In this document: one piece after another, positions 41,484 through 49,951 of the stretch
How positions within the stretch are numbered: the first letter of the stretch is position 1
How the letters are laid out: each line of letters starts with the position of its first letter
From: Comamonadaceae bacterium PBBC1
GTDB taxonomy: Bacteria > Pseudomonadota > Gammaproteobacteria > Burkholderiales > Burkholderiaceae_C
Direction: 5' to 3'
DNA length: 64,000 nucleotides
NCBI GenBank assembly: GCA_002256145.1
Contig: NKIP01000002.1
Coordinates: 1 to 64,000 of the forward strand
Translations under genes and position numbers: made by a program
Notes under the pieces: generated by a model
What the model saw: the letters and a program-made list of their open reading frames with translations, nothing else
Told to the model about the DNA's origin: nothing
Databases searched by the model: none

Positions 41484-43568
41484 ATGACTGACACTTTGAA
41501 CCCAGTGCAGAGCGACTTGTCGCCTGCCGAAATCACATCCATGGCCACCGAGTCGACTGCACAAGCTGCAGCAAGCAACTTGGCCCTTGAAATCATGGCC
41601 GCCGCAGCGGCTGAAATCACCCCCGAGCCAGCCGCTGAAGTCACGACTGAAGCAGCCGAAGAAGTGGAAGCCGTCGCCGACGTGCCCAATGGCTTCATCG
41701 AACTGGGCCTGGCCCCTGAGCTGGTGCAAGCCGTGGCCGATCTGGGTTACACCCAACCCACCGCCGTGCAATTGCGTGCCATTCCTTTGGCACTGCCCAC
41801 TGCGGGCGGCTCCAAGGACGGCAAGTCTAATGGCTACACCGACCTGATGGTCTCCAGCCAAACCGGCAGCGGCAAAACCGCCGCCTTCTTGTTGCCCGTG
41901 CTGCACACGCTGATCCAGCAAATGGCCGAACAAGAAGCCGCCGAACGCGCTGAATTTGAACAAGCCTGCGCCGACGCTGCCGCCAAGGGCGAGCCCGCCC
42001 CCAAGCGTGCCAAGCGCAAAGACCCCACCAACCCACGCAACTTCAAGGCCCCAACACCCGGCGCCCTGATCCTTTGCCCTACACGTGAATTGGCCCAACA
42101 GGTGGCACAAGACGCCATCGAGCTGGTCAAGCACACACGCGGTCTGCGCGTGGCCAACGTGGTTGGCGGCATTCCTTACCAGCTGCAAATTGCCAAGCTG
42201 CAAAACGCCAACTTGGTCGTGGCCACCCCTGGCCGTTTGCTTGACCTGCAACGCTCCATGCAGATCAAGCTGGACCAAGTGCAGTTTTTGGTGGTGGACG
42301 AAGCCGACCGCATGCTTGACCTGGGCTTCTCGGACGACTTGGCCGACATCAACGACATGACCAGCCAGCGTCGCCAGACCATGATGTTCAGCGCCACGTT
42401 TGCGCCGCGCATTCAGCAACTGGCCATGCGCGTGATGCACGACGGTGGTTCTTCGGTCCAGAAAATCCAGATCGACAACCCCCAAGAAAAGCACAACAAC
42501 ATCAAGCAGGTGCTGTTCTGGGCCGACAACGCCCAACACAAGCGCCAGATGCTGGACCACTGGTTGCGTGACGCCACGATCGACCAGGCCATCGTTTTCT
42601 CCAGCACCCAAATCGAGTGCGACGGCTTGGCCGCTGACCTGCAGCAAGACGGCTTCTCGGCTGTGGCCCTGCACGGCGCCCTGAGCCAGGGCATGCGCAA
42701 CCGCCGCCTGATGGCGCTGCGCAATGGCCAAGTCCAGATCTTGGTCGCCACCGACGTGGCCGCACGCGGCATCGACGTGCCCACCATCACCCACGTCTTC
42801 AATTTCGGCTTGCCGATGAAGGCCGAGGACTACACCCACCGCATTGGCCGCACAGGCCGCGCTGGCCGCGATGGCCTGGCTGTGACCTTTGCCGAAATCC
42901 GTGACCGCCGCAAGATCGGTGACATCGAGTCCTACACACGCCAGCCCTTCAAGGCCGAAGTGATTCCAGGCCTGGAGCCCAAAGTGCGCATGCCCGAAGC
43001 CCGCAAGCCCATGGGCCGTGGCGGTGACCGCTTTGGCGGCGAGCGCAATTACGCCAACGCTGGCGGTGGTTTCCGTGGTGGCCGTCCCGCCCCCGGTGGC
43101 CGCGACTTCGGTGGCAACCGTGACCGCGACAACGGTGGTGGCTTTGACAACCGCGCTCCACGTGGCAACTTCCGCGACGAACAACCCCGCTTTGAGCAGC
43201 GCAGCGAACCCCGCTTCGATGCCCGCAAAGAAGGTGGCCGTTTTGACGCTCCCCGAGGCGACAACCGTGGTGGCGATCGCTTTGAGCAACGCGCCGCCCC
43301 CGCACACCCCTGGGACAAGGGCGACAGCCGCCCTGCCCCACGTCAAGACGCACGCCAAGACGGTCCACGTCAAGGCGGTCGCTGGGAAGAGCGTGGTGGT
43401 GACAACCGCAACGCCGCTCGCCCAGCGCCTCGCGGCGCGGCAGGTGCAGGCGACAAGTTTGCACGCGGCCCCAAGCAATTTGGTGCCAGCAACTTCAAGC
43501 CCCATGCCGCAGGCGAAGGCCCTGCCAAGCGTGGTGGCACCCGTGTGCTGAAAATCACGCGCGGTTAA
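41484..43568 (+). CDS. DEAD-box RNA helicase with Arg/Gly-rich tail
   Basis: A 694-residue helicase. Residues 1-65 are an acidic, Ala/Glu-rich extension. The core has the Q motif (GYTQPTAVQLRAIP), Walker A SSQTGSGKTAAF, PTRELAQQ, TPGRLLDL, VVDEADRMLDLGF, SAT, and HRIGRTGRAGRDG. A charged insert of about 35 residues (from EQEAAERAEFEQ to KRKDPTNPRN) sits between Walker A and PTREL. The last 170 or so residues are Gly/Arg/Asp-rich (GGDRFGGERN, GGNRDRDNGGG), typical of RNA-binding tails of RhlE-like enzymes. Likely role: ribosome or mRNA remodelling. Confidence 0.93.
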   Translation: MTDTLNPVQSDLSPAEITSMATESTAQAAASNLALEIMAAAAAEITPEPAAEVTTEAAEEVEAVADVPNGFIELGLAPELVQAVADLGYTQPTAVQLRAIPLALPTAGGSKDGKSNGYTDLMVSSQTGSGKTAAFLLPVLHTLIQQMAEQEAAERAEFEQACADAAAKGEPAPKRAKRKDPTNPRNFKAPTPGALILCPTRELAQQVAQDAIELVKHTRGLRVANVVGGIPYQLQIAKLQNANLVVATPGRLLDLQRSMQIKLDQVQFLVVDEADRMLDLGFSDDLADINDMTSQRRQTMMFSATFAPRIQQLAMRVMHDGGSSVQKIQIDNPQEKHNNIKQVLFWADNAQHKRQMLDHWLRDATIDQAIVFSSTQIECDGLAADLQQDGFSAVALHGALSQGMRNRRLMALRNGQVQILVATDVAARGIDVPTITHVFNFGLPMKAEDYTHRIGRTGRAGRDGLAVTFAEIRDRRKIGDIESYTRQPFKAEVIPGLEPKVRMPEARKPMGRGGDRFGGERNYANAGGGFRGGRPAPGGRDFGGNRDRDNGGGFDNRAPRGNFRDEQPRFEQRSEPRFDARKEGGRFDAPRGDNRGGDRFEQRAAPAHPWDKGDSRPAPRQDARQDGPRQGGRWEERGGDNRNAARPAPRGAAGAGDKFARGPKQFGASNFKPHAAGEGPAKRGGTRVLKITRG

Positions 43569-43635
43569 TGGACAGGGCGTTCAGACGCCTGTAGCGCTCT
43601 GGGCTTGATATGGCCCTGAGTCGCAAAAAACTTGA

Positions 43636-43667
43636 AAGCCTTGCAGCCCATGCAAGGCTTTTTTTTG
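43636..43667 (+). terminator. Terminator of the DEAD-box helicase gene
   Basis: A 10-bp stem AAGCCTTGCA / TGCAAGGCTT with a 5-base loop is followed by a T run. Confidence 0.9.
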
Positions 43668-43755
43668 GGCTGCGCACATTGTTGATGCGGCCCTGCGAAG
43701 TTTGTTTTGTGGGGGTACCACCCTTGGGGCGATTCTGGGTGGTTTACAAGGCTTG

Positions 43756-43779
43756 ATCGCGACGGGGGCGTCGCTTCTA
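43756..43779. repeat. Dispersed hairpin repeat, copy 2
   Basis: ATCGCGACGGGGGCGTCGCT followed by TCTA, 22 of 24 bases identical to the copy at 34694-34717. It lies in the 323-base gap (43569-43891) between helicase and rplS, which also holds two terminators and a GCCCCG/CGGGGC hairpin at about 43804-43820. Confidence 0.6.
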
Positions 43780-43834
43780 TAAGAGGCTGCCAGCATTTTG
43801 TGGAGCCCCGCCCTCGGGGCGATGGCGCAAGGCA

Positions 43835-43874
43835 TAAAAAAACCGCCCTGGGCACGAACCCGGGCGGTTTTTTT
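43835..43874. terminator. Terminator of the rpsP operon (works in both directions)
   Basis: AAAAAACCGCCC and GGGCGGTTTTTTT are inverted copies around a GC-rich loop. Leftward it ends rplS transcription, with a U run in either direction. Confidence 0.88.
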
Positions 43875-43891
43875 GTATGGCCGAAAAGGCT

Positions 43892-44275
43892 TTACGCTTT
43901 GGCAGCAGGAGCTGCTTTGCGCTGAGGCAACTTTTCTTTGATACGTGCCGACTTGCCGCTGCGGTCACGCAGGTAGTACAGCTTGGCGCGGCGGACATCA
44001 CCACGACGCTTGACTTCGATGCTCGCGATCACGGGGCTGTAGGTTTGGAACGTACGCTCCACGCCTTCGCCACTGGAAACCTTGCGCACAGTGAAGCCGC
44101 TGTTCAGGCCACGGTTACGCTTGGCGATCACAACACCTTCGTAAGCTTGGACACGCTTGCGCGCACCTTCCACCACGTTGACGCTGACGATCACGGTGTC
44201 GCCGGGGGCAAATTCAGGAATCACTTTACCCAAACGGGCAATTTCTTCCTGCTCAAGAGTTTGAATCAAATTCAT
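43892..44275 (-). CDS. rplS: 50S ribosomal protein L19
   Basis: A 127-residue protein matching L19 throughout: [74 protein letters not shown] and [21 protein letters not shown]19 lies at the 30S-50S interface. It is the last gene of the rpsP-rimM-trmD-rplS group and also appears to have its own promoter (44392-44420). Confidence 0.97.
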   Translation of the reverse strand: MNLIQTLEQEEIARLGKVIPEFAPGDTVIVSVNVVEGARKRVQAYEGVVIAKRNRGLNSGFTVRKVSSGEGVERTFQTYSPVIASIEVKRRGDVRRAKLYYLRDRSGKSARIKEKLPQRKAAPAAKA

Positions 44276-44391
44276 TTTTTGAACTCCGTCCGATCATGCC
44301 TCGCTACACAAGGGGCGTTTTGTGCTGTAAAGGCCATGCTTGAAACATGACTGAGCCAAATCGCGGCGGGTAGAGGATCGAAAAGCCTTTG

Positions 44392-44420
44392 ATTATAACT
44401 TTTTCACAGGCCAGTGCGAA
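44392..44420 (-). promoter_or_regulatory. Promoter of rplS
   Basis: On the minus strand TTCGCA (44415-44420, 4/6) and a perfect TATAAT (44392-44397) are 17 bases apart, just downstream of trmD. The leader would be about 110 bases. Confidence 0.65.
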
Positions 44421-44441
44421 ATTTTTAAGCAAACCCAGGCG

Positions 44442-45191
44442 TCAGAGTCGATTCAGGCTGGCTTCATCTTGACGACTCAGATGGCCCGCTGCACGGGCTT
44501 GCTCGATCAGCTCAGGGCGATACAAGGCCGTCAGGCGCAGGCTTTGCTCGCGCCGCCACTTCTCAATGTTTGCATGGTGCCCGGACATCAGGGGCGCGGG
44601 AACAGCATGCCCTTGCCACACTTCAGGACGGGTGTAATGCGGGCTATCGAGCAAACCATCGAGCGCCGGGTTGAAACTGTCGAGTTGGTGGCTGCCCTCG
44701 TCATTGAGCACGCCCGGCTGCAAACGGGCCACCGCGTCCAGCAAAGCCATGGCCGCGATTTCGCCACCCGAAAGCACGAAGTCACCCAGGCTGATTTGCT
44801 GGTCAACATGGTGGTCGATGAAGCGCTGGTCCACGCCTTCGTAGCGACCGCACAGCAGCACAGCGCCAGCACTGTTTGACCATTGCGCCACAGCGGTATG
44901 GTTGAGCGCCTGTCCAATCGGTGAGAACAACACCAAGGGCGCAGGTTGCGCCTCTCGTCGCTCGGCGCGAATGGCCGTCAGACACTTGAACAAGGGCTCG
45001 GCCAGCATGACCATGCCCGGACCACCACCAAAAGAGCGGTCATCCACCCGGCGGTAATGGCCTTCGGCATGGTCGCGGGGATTCCACAAATGCACATCGA
45101 CCAAACCGCTTTCGTAAGCGCGGCGTGTGATGCCACTGGTCAACAGCGGTGCAAACAGCTCGGGAAACAGGGTGATGATGTCAAAGCGCAT
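44442..45191 (-). CDS. trmD: tRNA (guanine-N1)-methyltransferase
   Basis: TrmD methylates G37 of tRNAs reading codons that start with C or of proline type, preventing +1 slippage. The 249-residue protein has the trefoil-knot SPOUT features: VLFSPIGQALN, LLCGRYEGVDQRFIDHHVD, EISLGDFVLSGGE-like QISLGDFVLSGGEIAAM, and the start MRFDIITLFPELF. ATG 45191 has GGAGGG upstream; longer frames lack one. Confidence 0.96.
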   Translation of the reverse strand: MRFDIITLFPELFAPLLTSGITRRAYESGLVDVHLWNPRDHAEGHYRRVDDRSFGGGPGMVMLAEPLFKCLTAIRAERREAQPAPLVLFSPIGQALNHTAVAQWSNSAGAVLLCGRYEGVDQRFIDHHVDQQISLGDFVLSGGEIAAMALLDAVARLQPGVLNDEGSHQLDSFNPALDGLLDSPHYTRPEVWQGHAVPAPLMSGHHANIEKWRREQSLRLTALYRPELIEQARAAGHLSRQDEASLNRL

Positions 45192-45219
45192 GGGGATGGC
45201 CCTCCACGGCCGGGGCAGC

Positions 45220-45846
45220 TCAGTAGTCGGGCTGCCAGTCGACTGTGATGCGCTTGCCTGGCAAATCAACGCCATCAACAAAAGCCGCCACAAAAGGAAT
45301 CATGCGCTCGACAGCTTTACCGCCTTCAACCTCAGGCTGATCTTCGATGACCAGCACCGTTTGCGGCCCGGTGGACATGAGGTCGCGCACCTGACCCAGA
45401 TTCACACCTTCGCGGTTGAGCACTTGCAGGCCGATCAAATCGACCCAGTAATACTCGCCGTCGGCCGCTGTGGGAAAACTTGAACGGGGCACAAAAACGC
45501 GTGCGCCACGCAAAGCCTCTGCGGCATTGCGGTCGTTGATGTCGTGGGCAGTGGCCACGATGGTGTCGGAATGGTCTTTGGACTCTTTGATGAGCAGCAG
45601 CAAAGGTTCTGTCCATGCGGCAGCCTCAGACTTGGCGGCTGCAGCTTCCGTGGGCCGCTTGGGTTTCATGGGCCGATCGGGCGGCAACAAAAACCAGCGC
45701 TTGGAAGAAAAAAGCGCCTCGGGCGAGGCGCTGTGGGGCAAGACCTTGAACCAGCCTTTGATGCCCCAAGCATCGGCAATGCGCCCAACCTCAATCGCGT
45801 CAGCGGGCAGAGCCGCTGTCTCTAAAGGGGGTCGCATCACCAACAT
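45220..45846 (-). CDS. rimM: 16S rRNA processing protein RimM
   Basis: RimM binds ribosomal protein S19 and aids maturation of the 30S head. The 208-residue protein has the N-terminal RimM domain (IEVGRIADAWGIKGWFKVLP) and a C-terminal PRC barrel (YYWVDLIGLQVLNREGVNLG, VLVIED, MIPFVAAFVDGVDL). A charged insert rich in Lys/Ala near residues 58-80 is not general to the family. It sits between rpsP and trmD with short gaps. Confidence 0.95.
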   Translation of the reverse strand: MLVMRPPLETAALPADAIEVGRIADAWGIKGWFKVLPHSASPEALFSSKRWFLLPPDRPMKPKRPTEAAAAKSEAAAWTEPLLLLIKESKDHSDTIVATAHDINDRNAAEALRGARVFVPRSSFPTAADGEYYWVDLIGLQVLNREGVNLGQVRDLMSTGPQTVLVIEDQPEVEGGKAVERMIPFVAAFVDGVDLPGKRITVDWQPDY

Positions 45847-45853
45847 CGGCCGA

Positions 45854-46105
45854 TCAGGCTGCAGCTTTGCCAGCTTGACGGATCAGGCGTTCGACAGTGG
45901 GGGAAGCTTGGGCACCAACGCCTTGCCAGTAAGTCAGGCGGTCTTGTGCAATGCGCAGACCTTCTTCGCCGCCTTTGGCTGTGGGGTTGTAGAAACCGAT
46001 GCGCTCGAGGAAGCGACCATCGCGACGCACGCGCTTGTCGGCAACGACGATGTTGAAGAAAGGACGTGCTTTAGAGCCGCCGCGGTTCAAACGAATAACA
46101 ACCAT
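45854..46105 (-). CDS. rpsP: 30S ribosomal protein S16
   Basis: An 83-residue S16: [40 protein letters not shown] and [19 protein letters not shown]. It is the first gene of the rpsP-rimM-trmD-rplS operon, seven bases before rimM. Confidence 0.97.
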   Translation of the reverse strand: MVVIRLNRGGSKARPFFNIVVADKRVRRDGRFLERIGFYNPTAKGGEEGLRIAQDRLTYWQGVGAQASPTVERLIRQAGKAAA

Positions 46106-46182
46106 GATTTATCCTTGGGTGGTTGGGTTTCTCCAGAACAAATGCTGGGAAGCCCGTTTTCTTTCAGCGTTTGAGACACGCA

Positions 46183-46200
46183 ACTGGCCACCCGGCCAGT
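46183..46200 (-). promoter_or_regulatory. Hairpin in the rpsP leader
   Basis: ACTGGCC (46183-46189) and GGCCAGT (46194-46200) form a perfect 7-bp stem with a 4-base loop. It is within the predicted 110-base leader of rpsP and might serve feedback control by a ribosomal protein, which is untested here. Confidence 0.35.
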
Positions 46201-46220
46201 GACACACTGAAAAGCCCACC

Positions 46221-46249
46221 ATTATACAACGGGAGCCTTGACTTGCCAC
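46221..46249 (-). promoter_or_regulatory. Promoter of the rpsP operon
   Basis: On the minus strand GTGGCA (46244-46249, 4/6) and a perfect TATAAT (46221-46226) are 17 bases apart. The -35 box lies inside the first codons of the divergent GNAT gene. Confidence 0.65.
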
Positions 46250-46764
46250 TCATCCGACCCAGCCGTGACGAAGATGTCGCGGCCATCACCGCCATTTACC
46301 GCCACCATGTGCTCAACAGCACAGGCACCTTCGAGATCGATCCGCCAACCGAGGCCGACATGGCCAGTCGCCGCGCCGACGTGCTGTCCAGGGGCTTTCC
46401 GTATCTGGCGATCGAAGATGCAGGCCGCCTGATGGGTTTTGCGTATTGCAATGTGTTCAAGCCCCGTGCGGCTTACCGATTTTGTGCTGAGGATTCGATT
46501 TACCTGGCCCCAGACGCCCACCGCAAGGGCATGGGCAAAGCTTTGTTGGCCGAGTTGTGCACCCAAGCCGAACGCGCAGGGGTGCGCAAGTTTTTGGCCG
46601 TCATAGGTGACTCGGCCAATGCGGGGTCCATCGGTGTGCACACCGCCTTGGGTTTCAGCCAAGTGGGTGTGCTCAAGTCCTGCGGCTGGAAGTTTGGGCG
46701 TTGGCTCGATATTGTGATGATGGAAAAGCCTTTGGGCGCTGGCGACAGCAAGGCTCCGCAATAA
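46243..46764 (+). CDS. GNAT-family N-acetyltransferase (phosphinothricin acetyltransferase-like)
   Basis: A 173-residue acetyltransferase: IRPSRDEDVAAITAIYRHHV, GTFEIDPPTEADMASR, FCAEDSIYLAPDAHRKGMGK (acetyl-CoA loop R/K-G-M-G-K), LGFSQVGVLKSCGWKFGRWL. This pattern is that of the PAT/YncA-type subfamily, which acetylates small amines such as methionine sulfoximine. TTG 46243 with GGGAG 7 bases upstream is the most likely start. It overlaps the rpsP promoter on the other strand. Confidence 0.85.
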   Translation: MPLIRPSRDEDVAAITAIYRHHVLNSTGTFEIDPPTEADMASRRADVLSRGFPYLAIEDAGRLMGFAYCNVFKPRAAYRFCAEDSIYLAPDAHRKGMGKALLAELCTQAERAGVRKFLAVIGDSANAGSIGVHTALGFSQVGVLKSCGWKFGRWLDIVMMEKPLGAGDSKAPQ

Positions 46765-46772
46765 TCAGTCCC

Positions 46773-47219
46773 ATGAAAAACAAAACAATTGCCACTTGGT
46801 TGACTTTTTGGACCGGCCCCATGGGGCTGCACCGCTTTTACCTTTATGGTTTTAGCGACATGCAGGGCTGGTTGCTGCCCGTTCCCACCGCTTTGGGGGT
46901 TTATGGGCTGGAGCGTGTGCAGCAGTTTGGCCAGGACGATACGCTCAGCTGGATACTGATTCCTTTGCTGGGGTTCACCATTGCAGGCTGCGCTCTGAAC
47001 GCCATTGTTTATGGCCTGACTTCTGCTGAAAAATGGAATACCAAATTCAACCCCAAAGGCGATGAACTCAACCCGGCTGGCAGCACCCACTGGGGCACGG
47101 TCATTGGGGTTGCCATCGCATTGATGCTGGGCACCACCGTGTTAATGGCCAGCTTGGTATTTAGCTTTCAGCGGTTTTTTGAATACCAGATTGAAGCAGC
47201 CCGTTTGATCAGTCAATGA
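46773..47219 (+). CDS. TM2-domain-like membrane protein
   Basis: A 148-residue protein with TWLTFWTGPMGLHRFYLYGF, the hallmark of TM2-type proteins (GxxGxHRFYLG), followed by two further hydrophobic segments and a C-terminal membrane helix (GVAIALMLGTTVLMASLVFS). It follows the GNAT gene after 8 bases and may be cotranscribed. The function of these proteins in bacteria is not established. Confidence 0.75.
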   Translation: MKNKTIATWLTFWTGPMGLHRFYLYGFSDMQGWLLPVPTALGVYGLERVQQFGQDDTLSWILIPLLGFTIAGCALNAIVYGLTSAEKWNTKFNPKGDELNPAGSTHWGTVIGVAIALMLGTTVLMASLVFSFQRFFEYQIEAARLISQ

Positions 47220-47256
47220 AAAAAAGCCGCCCGGTGAGTGCATTCGGGCGGCTTTG
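47219..47256. terminator. Two-way terminator between the TM2-like gene and pit
   Basis: An 8-bp stem GCCGCCCG (47226-47233) / CGGGCGGC (47245-47252) is flanked by an A run and a short T run. It serves both convergent genes. Confidence 0.8.
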
Positions 47257-47302
47257 ACAGACAAAAGCCCATTGGCGCTGGAAAAGCCAGTCGAGGGGTG
47301 GA

Positions 47303-48316
47303 TCAGTCAAATACCTGAAAACTGATCCAGTACGATATGGCAGCCACAAAAGCACTGGCCGGTATGGTGAGCACCCATGCCCACACAATGTTGCCCGCCA
47401 CACCCCAACGCACTGCACTGGCTCGCTGAGTTGAGCCCACACCCACAATGGCCCCAGTGATGGTGTGCGTCGTCGACACAGGAATACCCAGCGTGGTGGC
47501 CAAAAACAAGGTCATGGCACCGCCTGTTTCCGCACAAAAGCCGCCTACAGGTTTGAGCTTGGTGATTTTCTGCCCCATGGTCTTGACGATGCGCCAGCCA
47601 CCAAACATGGTGCCCATGCCAATGGCGACGTAGCAACAGATGATGACCCAGCCCGGAGGCGATGCGTCGGTTGTGCTGGCGTAGCCGGTGGCGATCAACA
47701 ACAACCAGATGATGCCAATGGTTTTTTGCGCGTCATTGCCACCGTGACCCAGGCTGTAAGCCCCCGCAGAAACCAGTTGTAAGCGACGGAACCACTTGTC
47801 AACTTTAGAAGGCCGGGCACGCCTGAAAAGGTGAGCCACGACCACCATCATCAAGGAGCCCAACAAAAAACCAAGCAAGGGCGATACAAAAATGAAAGCC
47901 ACAGTTTTCATGATGCCCGTTGAGATCAAGGCCCCTGCCCCGGCTTTGGCGATGACCGCACCCACAATGCCACCGATCAAGGCATGCGATGAGCTGCTGG
48001 GAATGCCGTAATACCAGGTGATCACGTTCCATGTGATGGCACCGACCAGTGCCCCAAACACCACATGGGTGTCGACCACGCCGGGCTGCACAATGCCTTT
48101 TCCCACAGTGGCTGCCACGCTCAGGTGAAAGATGAAGATCGCCACAAAGTTGAAAAAGGCCGCAAAGACCACCGCTTGGGTGGGTTTGAGGACACCCGTG
48201 GAGACCACCGTTGCAATGGAGTTGGCTGCATCATGAAACCCGTTCATGAAGTCAAAAATCAGGGCCAGGGCGACCAGCAAAATCACCACCCACAGGGCCG
48301 CTTGTACGGTTTCCAT
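47303..48316 (-). CDS. pit: Inorganic phosphate transporter, PiT family
   Basis: A 337-residue inner-membrane phosphate:H+ symporter with about ten membrane segments and the two family signatures: FDFMNGFHDAANSIATVVST and GGFCAETGGAMTLFLATTLG / IPVSTTHTITGAIVGVG. SHALIGGIVGAVIA and GHGGNDAQKTIGI are also typical. It is cotranscribed with the upstream DUF47 gene (21-base gap), a common pair in proteobacteria. Confidence 0.95.
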   Translation of the reverse strand: METVQAALWVVILLVALALIFDFMNGFHDAANSIATVVSTGVLKPTQAVVFAAFFNFVAIFIFHLSVAATVGKGIVQPGVVDTHVVFGALVGAITWNVITWYYGIPSSSSHALIGGIVGAVIAKAGAGALISTGIMKTVAFIFVSPLLGFLLGSLMMVVVAHLFRRARPSKVDKWFRRLQLVSAGAYSLGHGGNDAQKTIGIIWLLLIATGYASTTDASPPGWVIICCYVAIGMGTMFGGWRIVKTMGQKITKLKPVGGFCAETGGAMTLFLATTLGIPVSTTHTITGAIVGVGSTQRASAVRWGVAGNIVWAWVLTIPASAFVAAISYWISFQVFD

Positions 48317-48337
48317 AGTCAGGATTCCCGCGACAGA

Positions 48338-48985
48338 TCAGGAGTTTTCGAGGACGATGCCCTCGATCTGGTTGGCCACGTCTTCACACTTGTCGGTGAT
48401 GGTTTCCAGCAACTCGTAAATCGCTTTGAGTTTGATGATTTCACGCACGTCGGCTTCTTCACGGAAAAGTTTGCTCATGGCGCTGCGCATCACGCGGTCG
48501 GCATCTGACTCCAGGCGGTCGATTTCTTCGCAGGTTTTCAAAGCGGCCTCTGCAACAGAGGGGTCGCCAATTTTGGCCAGCAATTTGACCGCATCTTGCA
48601 CCCGCTCGCAGCAGCGAACGGACAAATCGGTCAAACGGGTGATTTCTTCGGTCATGTGGCGCACGTCATACAGCGCCATGGTTTCAGCCGAATCTTGGAT
48701 CAGGTCGGCCACGTCGTCCATCAAGTTGATGAGGGCGTGGATTTGCTCGCGATCGATGGGGGTAATGAAGGTGGTGTGGATCAGTCGGTTGACTTCTTGC
48801 GTCACGCGGTCAGCAGCGTGCTCTGCATTGTCGACATCGCGGTTGTACTTTTCACGCAGGTGAAGATCGTTGTAATTGGCCACCAAATTGGAGAAGGCCC
48901 TTGCGGCCTCGACAATGCGGTCCGCGTGTTGGTTGAAGAGTTCGAAGAAGTTGCCTTCTTTGGGCAGCAATTTGCCAAACAGCAT
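48338..48985 (-). CDS. DUF47 (PhoU-like) Pit accessory protein
   Basis: A 215-residue helical protein: MLFGKLLPKEGNFFELFNQH, EHAADRVTQEVNRLIHTTFI, TPIDREQIHALINLMDDVAD and ADRVMRSAMSKLFREEADV. These are DUF47/TIGR00153 features, related to PhoU, with Asp/Glu-rich metal-binding repeats. It probably regulates Pit activity. It heads the DUF47-pit pair. Confidence 0.93.
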   Translation of the reverse strand: MLFGKLLPKEGNFFELFNQHADRIVEAARAFSNLVANYNDLHLREKYNRDVDNAEHAADRVTQEVNRLIHTTFITPIDREQIHALINLMDDVADLIQDSAETMALYDVRHMTEEITRLTDLSVRCCERVQDAVKLLAKIGDPSVAEAALKTCEEIDRLESDADRVMRSAMSKLFREEADVREIIKLKAIYELLETITDKCEDVANQIEGIVLENS

Positions 48986-49081
48986 GGAAGAGCTCCTGAA
49001 AACGGTACAAGGTCAAATGTGACAAAGGCGTGACATTGCTGAGTTTAACCGTACGAAATACAGGAATTGAGGCCCCACAAA

Positions 49082-49444
49082 TCAGTGACTTCTGAAAATG
49101 AAATAAACCGCACCCACCATGCACAAAGCCGCCCACAAATAGTCCAGCTTGAGGGGCTCTTCAAGATAAAAGACCGCAAAAGGGACAAAAACACTCAAGG
49201 TGATGACTTCTTGCATGATCTTGAGCTGCGCCACGCTGAACTGCGTGTAACCAATGCGGTTGGCTGGCACCTGCAACAGGTATTCAAACAGGGCAATGCC
49301 CCAACTCACCAAGGCGGCGGCATACCACGGGGCTGTGGCCATGTTGCGCAGGTGGCCGTACCAGGCAAAAGTCATGAACACGTTGCTGGCCAGCAAAAGC
49401 AAGAGGGTCTGCAAGGACACGGGCAAGCTGGTGAAAAAAGTCAT
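49082..49444 (-). CDS. DUF486 family membrane protein
   Basis: A 120-residue protein with four membrane segments, typical for DUF486: NVFMTFAWYGHLRN, PANRIGYTQFSVAQLKIMQE and VPFAVFYLEEPLKLDYLWA. It looks like a half-size DMT transporter. The start overlaps the folK stop (ATGA), so it ends the leftward operon that begins at 53965. Confidence 0.9.
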   Translation of the reverse strand: MTFFTSLPVSLQTLLLLLASNVFMTFAWYGHLRNMATAPWYAAALVSWGIALFEYLLQVPANRIGYTQFSVAQLKIMQEVITLSVFVPFAVFYLEEPLKLDYLWAALCMVGAVYFIFRSH

Positions 49445-49926
49445 TGGGGTGCCACTCCATCACGCTCGATGGCCTGACCCGCCACTCGCGCCAAGTCTTC
49501 AGGCCCCACACCTTGTGGCCACACATCGGCCAAGGGGACCAGCACAAAGGCCCGTTCGCGCCAACGCGGGTGGGGCAGCGTCAAGCGAGGGCTGTGCATG
49601 CAAGCATCGCCATAAAACAGCAGGTCCAGGTCCAAGCTGCGTGGGGCATTCACATAGGGTCGCAAACGACCGGCCTGGTGCTCAATGGCTTGCAAGGCGT
49701 TCAGCACATCGGGGGCCGTCAAACACGTGTCAATGCGGGCCACCGCGTTGATGAAGTCGGGCCCTTGGGCTTCGTGGGGCGCTGTGCGGTACAGCGCTGA
49801 GCGGCCCGTGACTTGCGTGCCGGGCAAACAGGCCAATGCGTCAAAGGCCTGCAGCACAGCCGCGCGGGCATCGCCCAAATTGGCCCCCAAGGCCACGTAG
49901 GCGGTGACTGGGTCTCGCAAGATCAC
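49441..49926 (-). CDS. folK: 2-amino-4-hydroxy-6-hydroxymethyldihydropteridine pyrophosphokinase
   Basis: HPPK transfers pyrophosphate from ATP to the pterin alcohol in folate synthesis. The 161-residue protein has YVALGANLGDARAAV, RTAPHEAQGPDFINAVARI, NAPRSLDLDLLFYGD (the two Mg-binding Asp) and LPHPRWRERAFVLVPLADV. It lies 25 bases behind pcnB, the usual neighbour. Confidence 0.95.
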   Translation of the reverse strand: MILRDPVTAYVALGANLGDARAAVLQAFDALACLPGTQVTGRSALYRTAPHEAQGPDFINAVARIDTCLTAPDVLNALQAIEHQAGRLRPYVNAPRSLDLDLLFYGDACMHSPRLTLPHPRWRERAFVLVPLADVWPQGVGPEDLARVAGQAIERDGVAPQ

Positions 49927-49951
49927 CCCTGCCTGCTTTCAGCTCACAGAT

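Noticed and set aside
41406-43505. Very long open frame on the minus strand opposite the DEAD-box helicase gene
   Set aside because: It lies wholly antisense to a gene with all helicase motifs. The frame is open because of the codon pattern of the Gly/Arg/Ala-rich gene. Its predicted protein is low-complexity with no domain.
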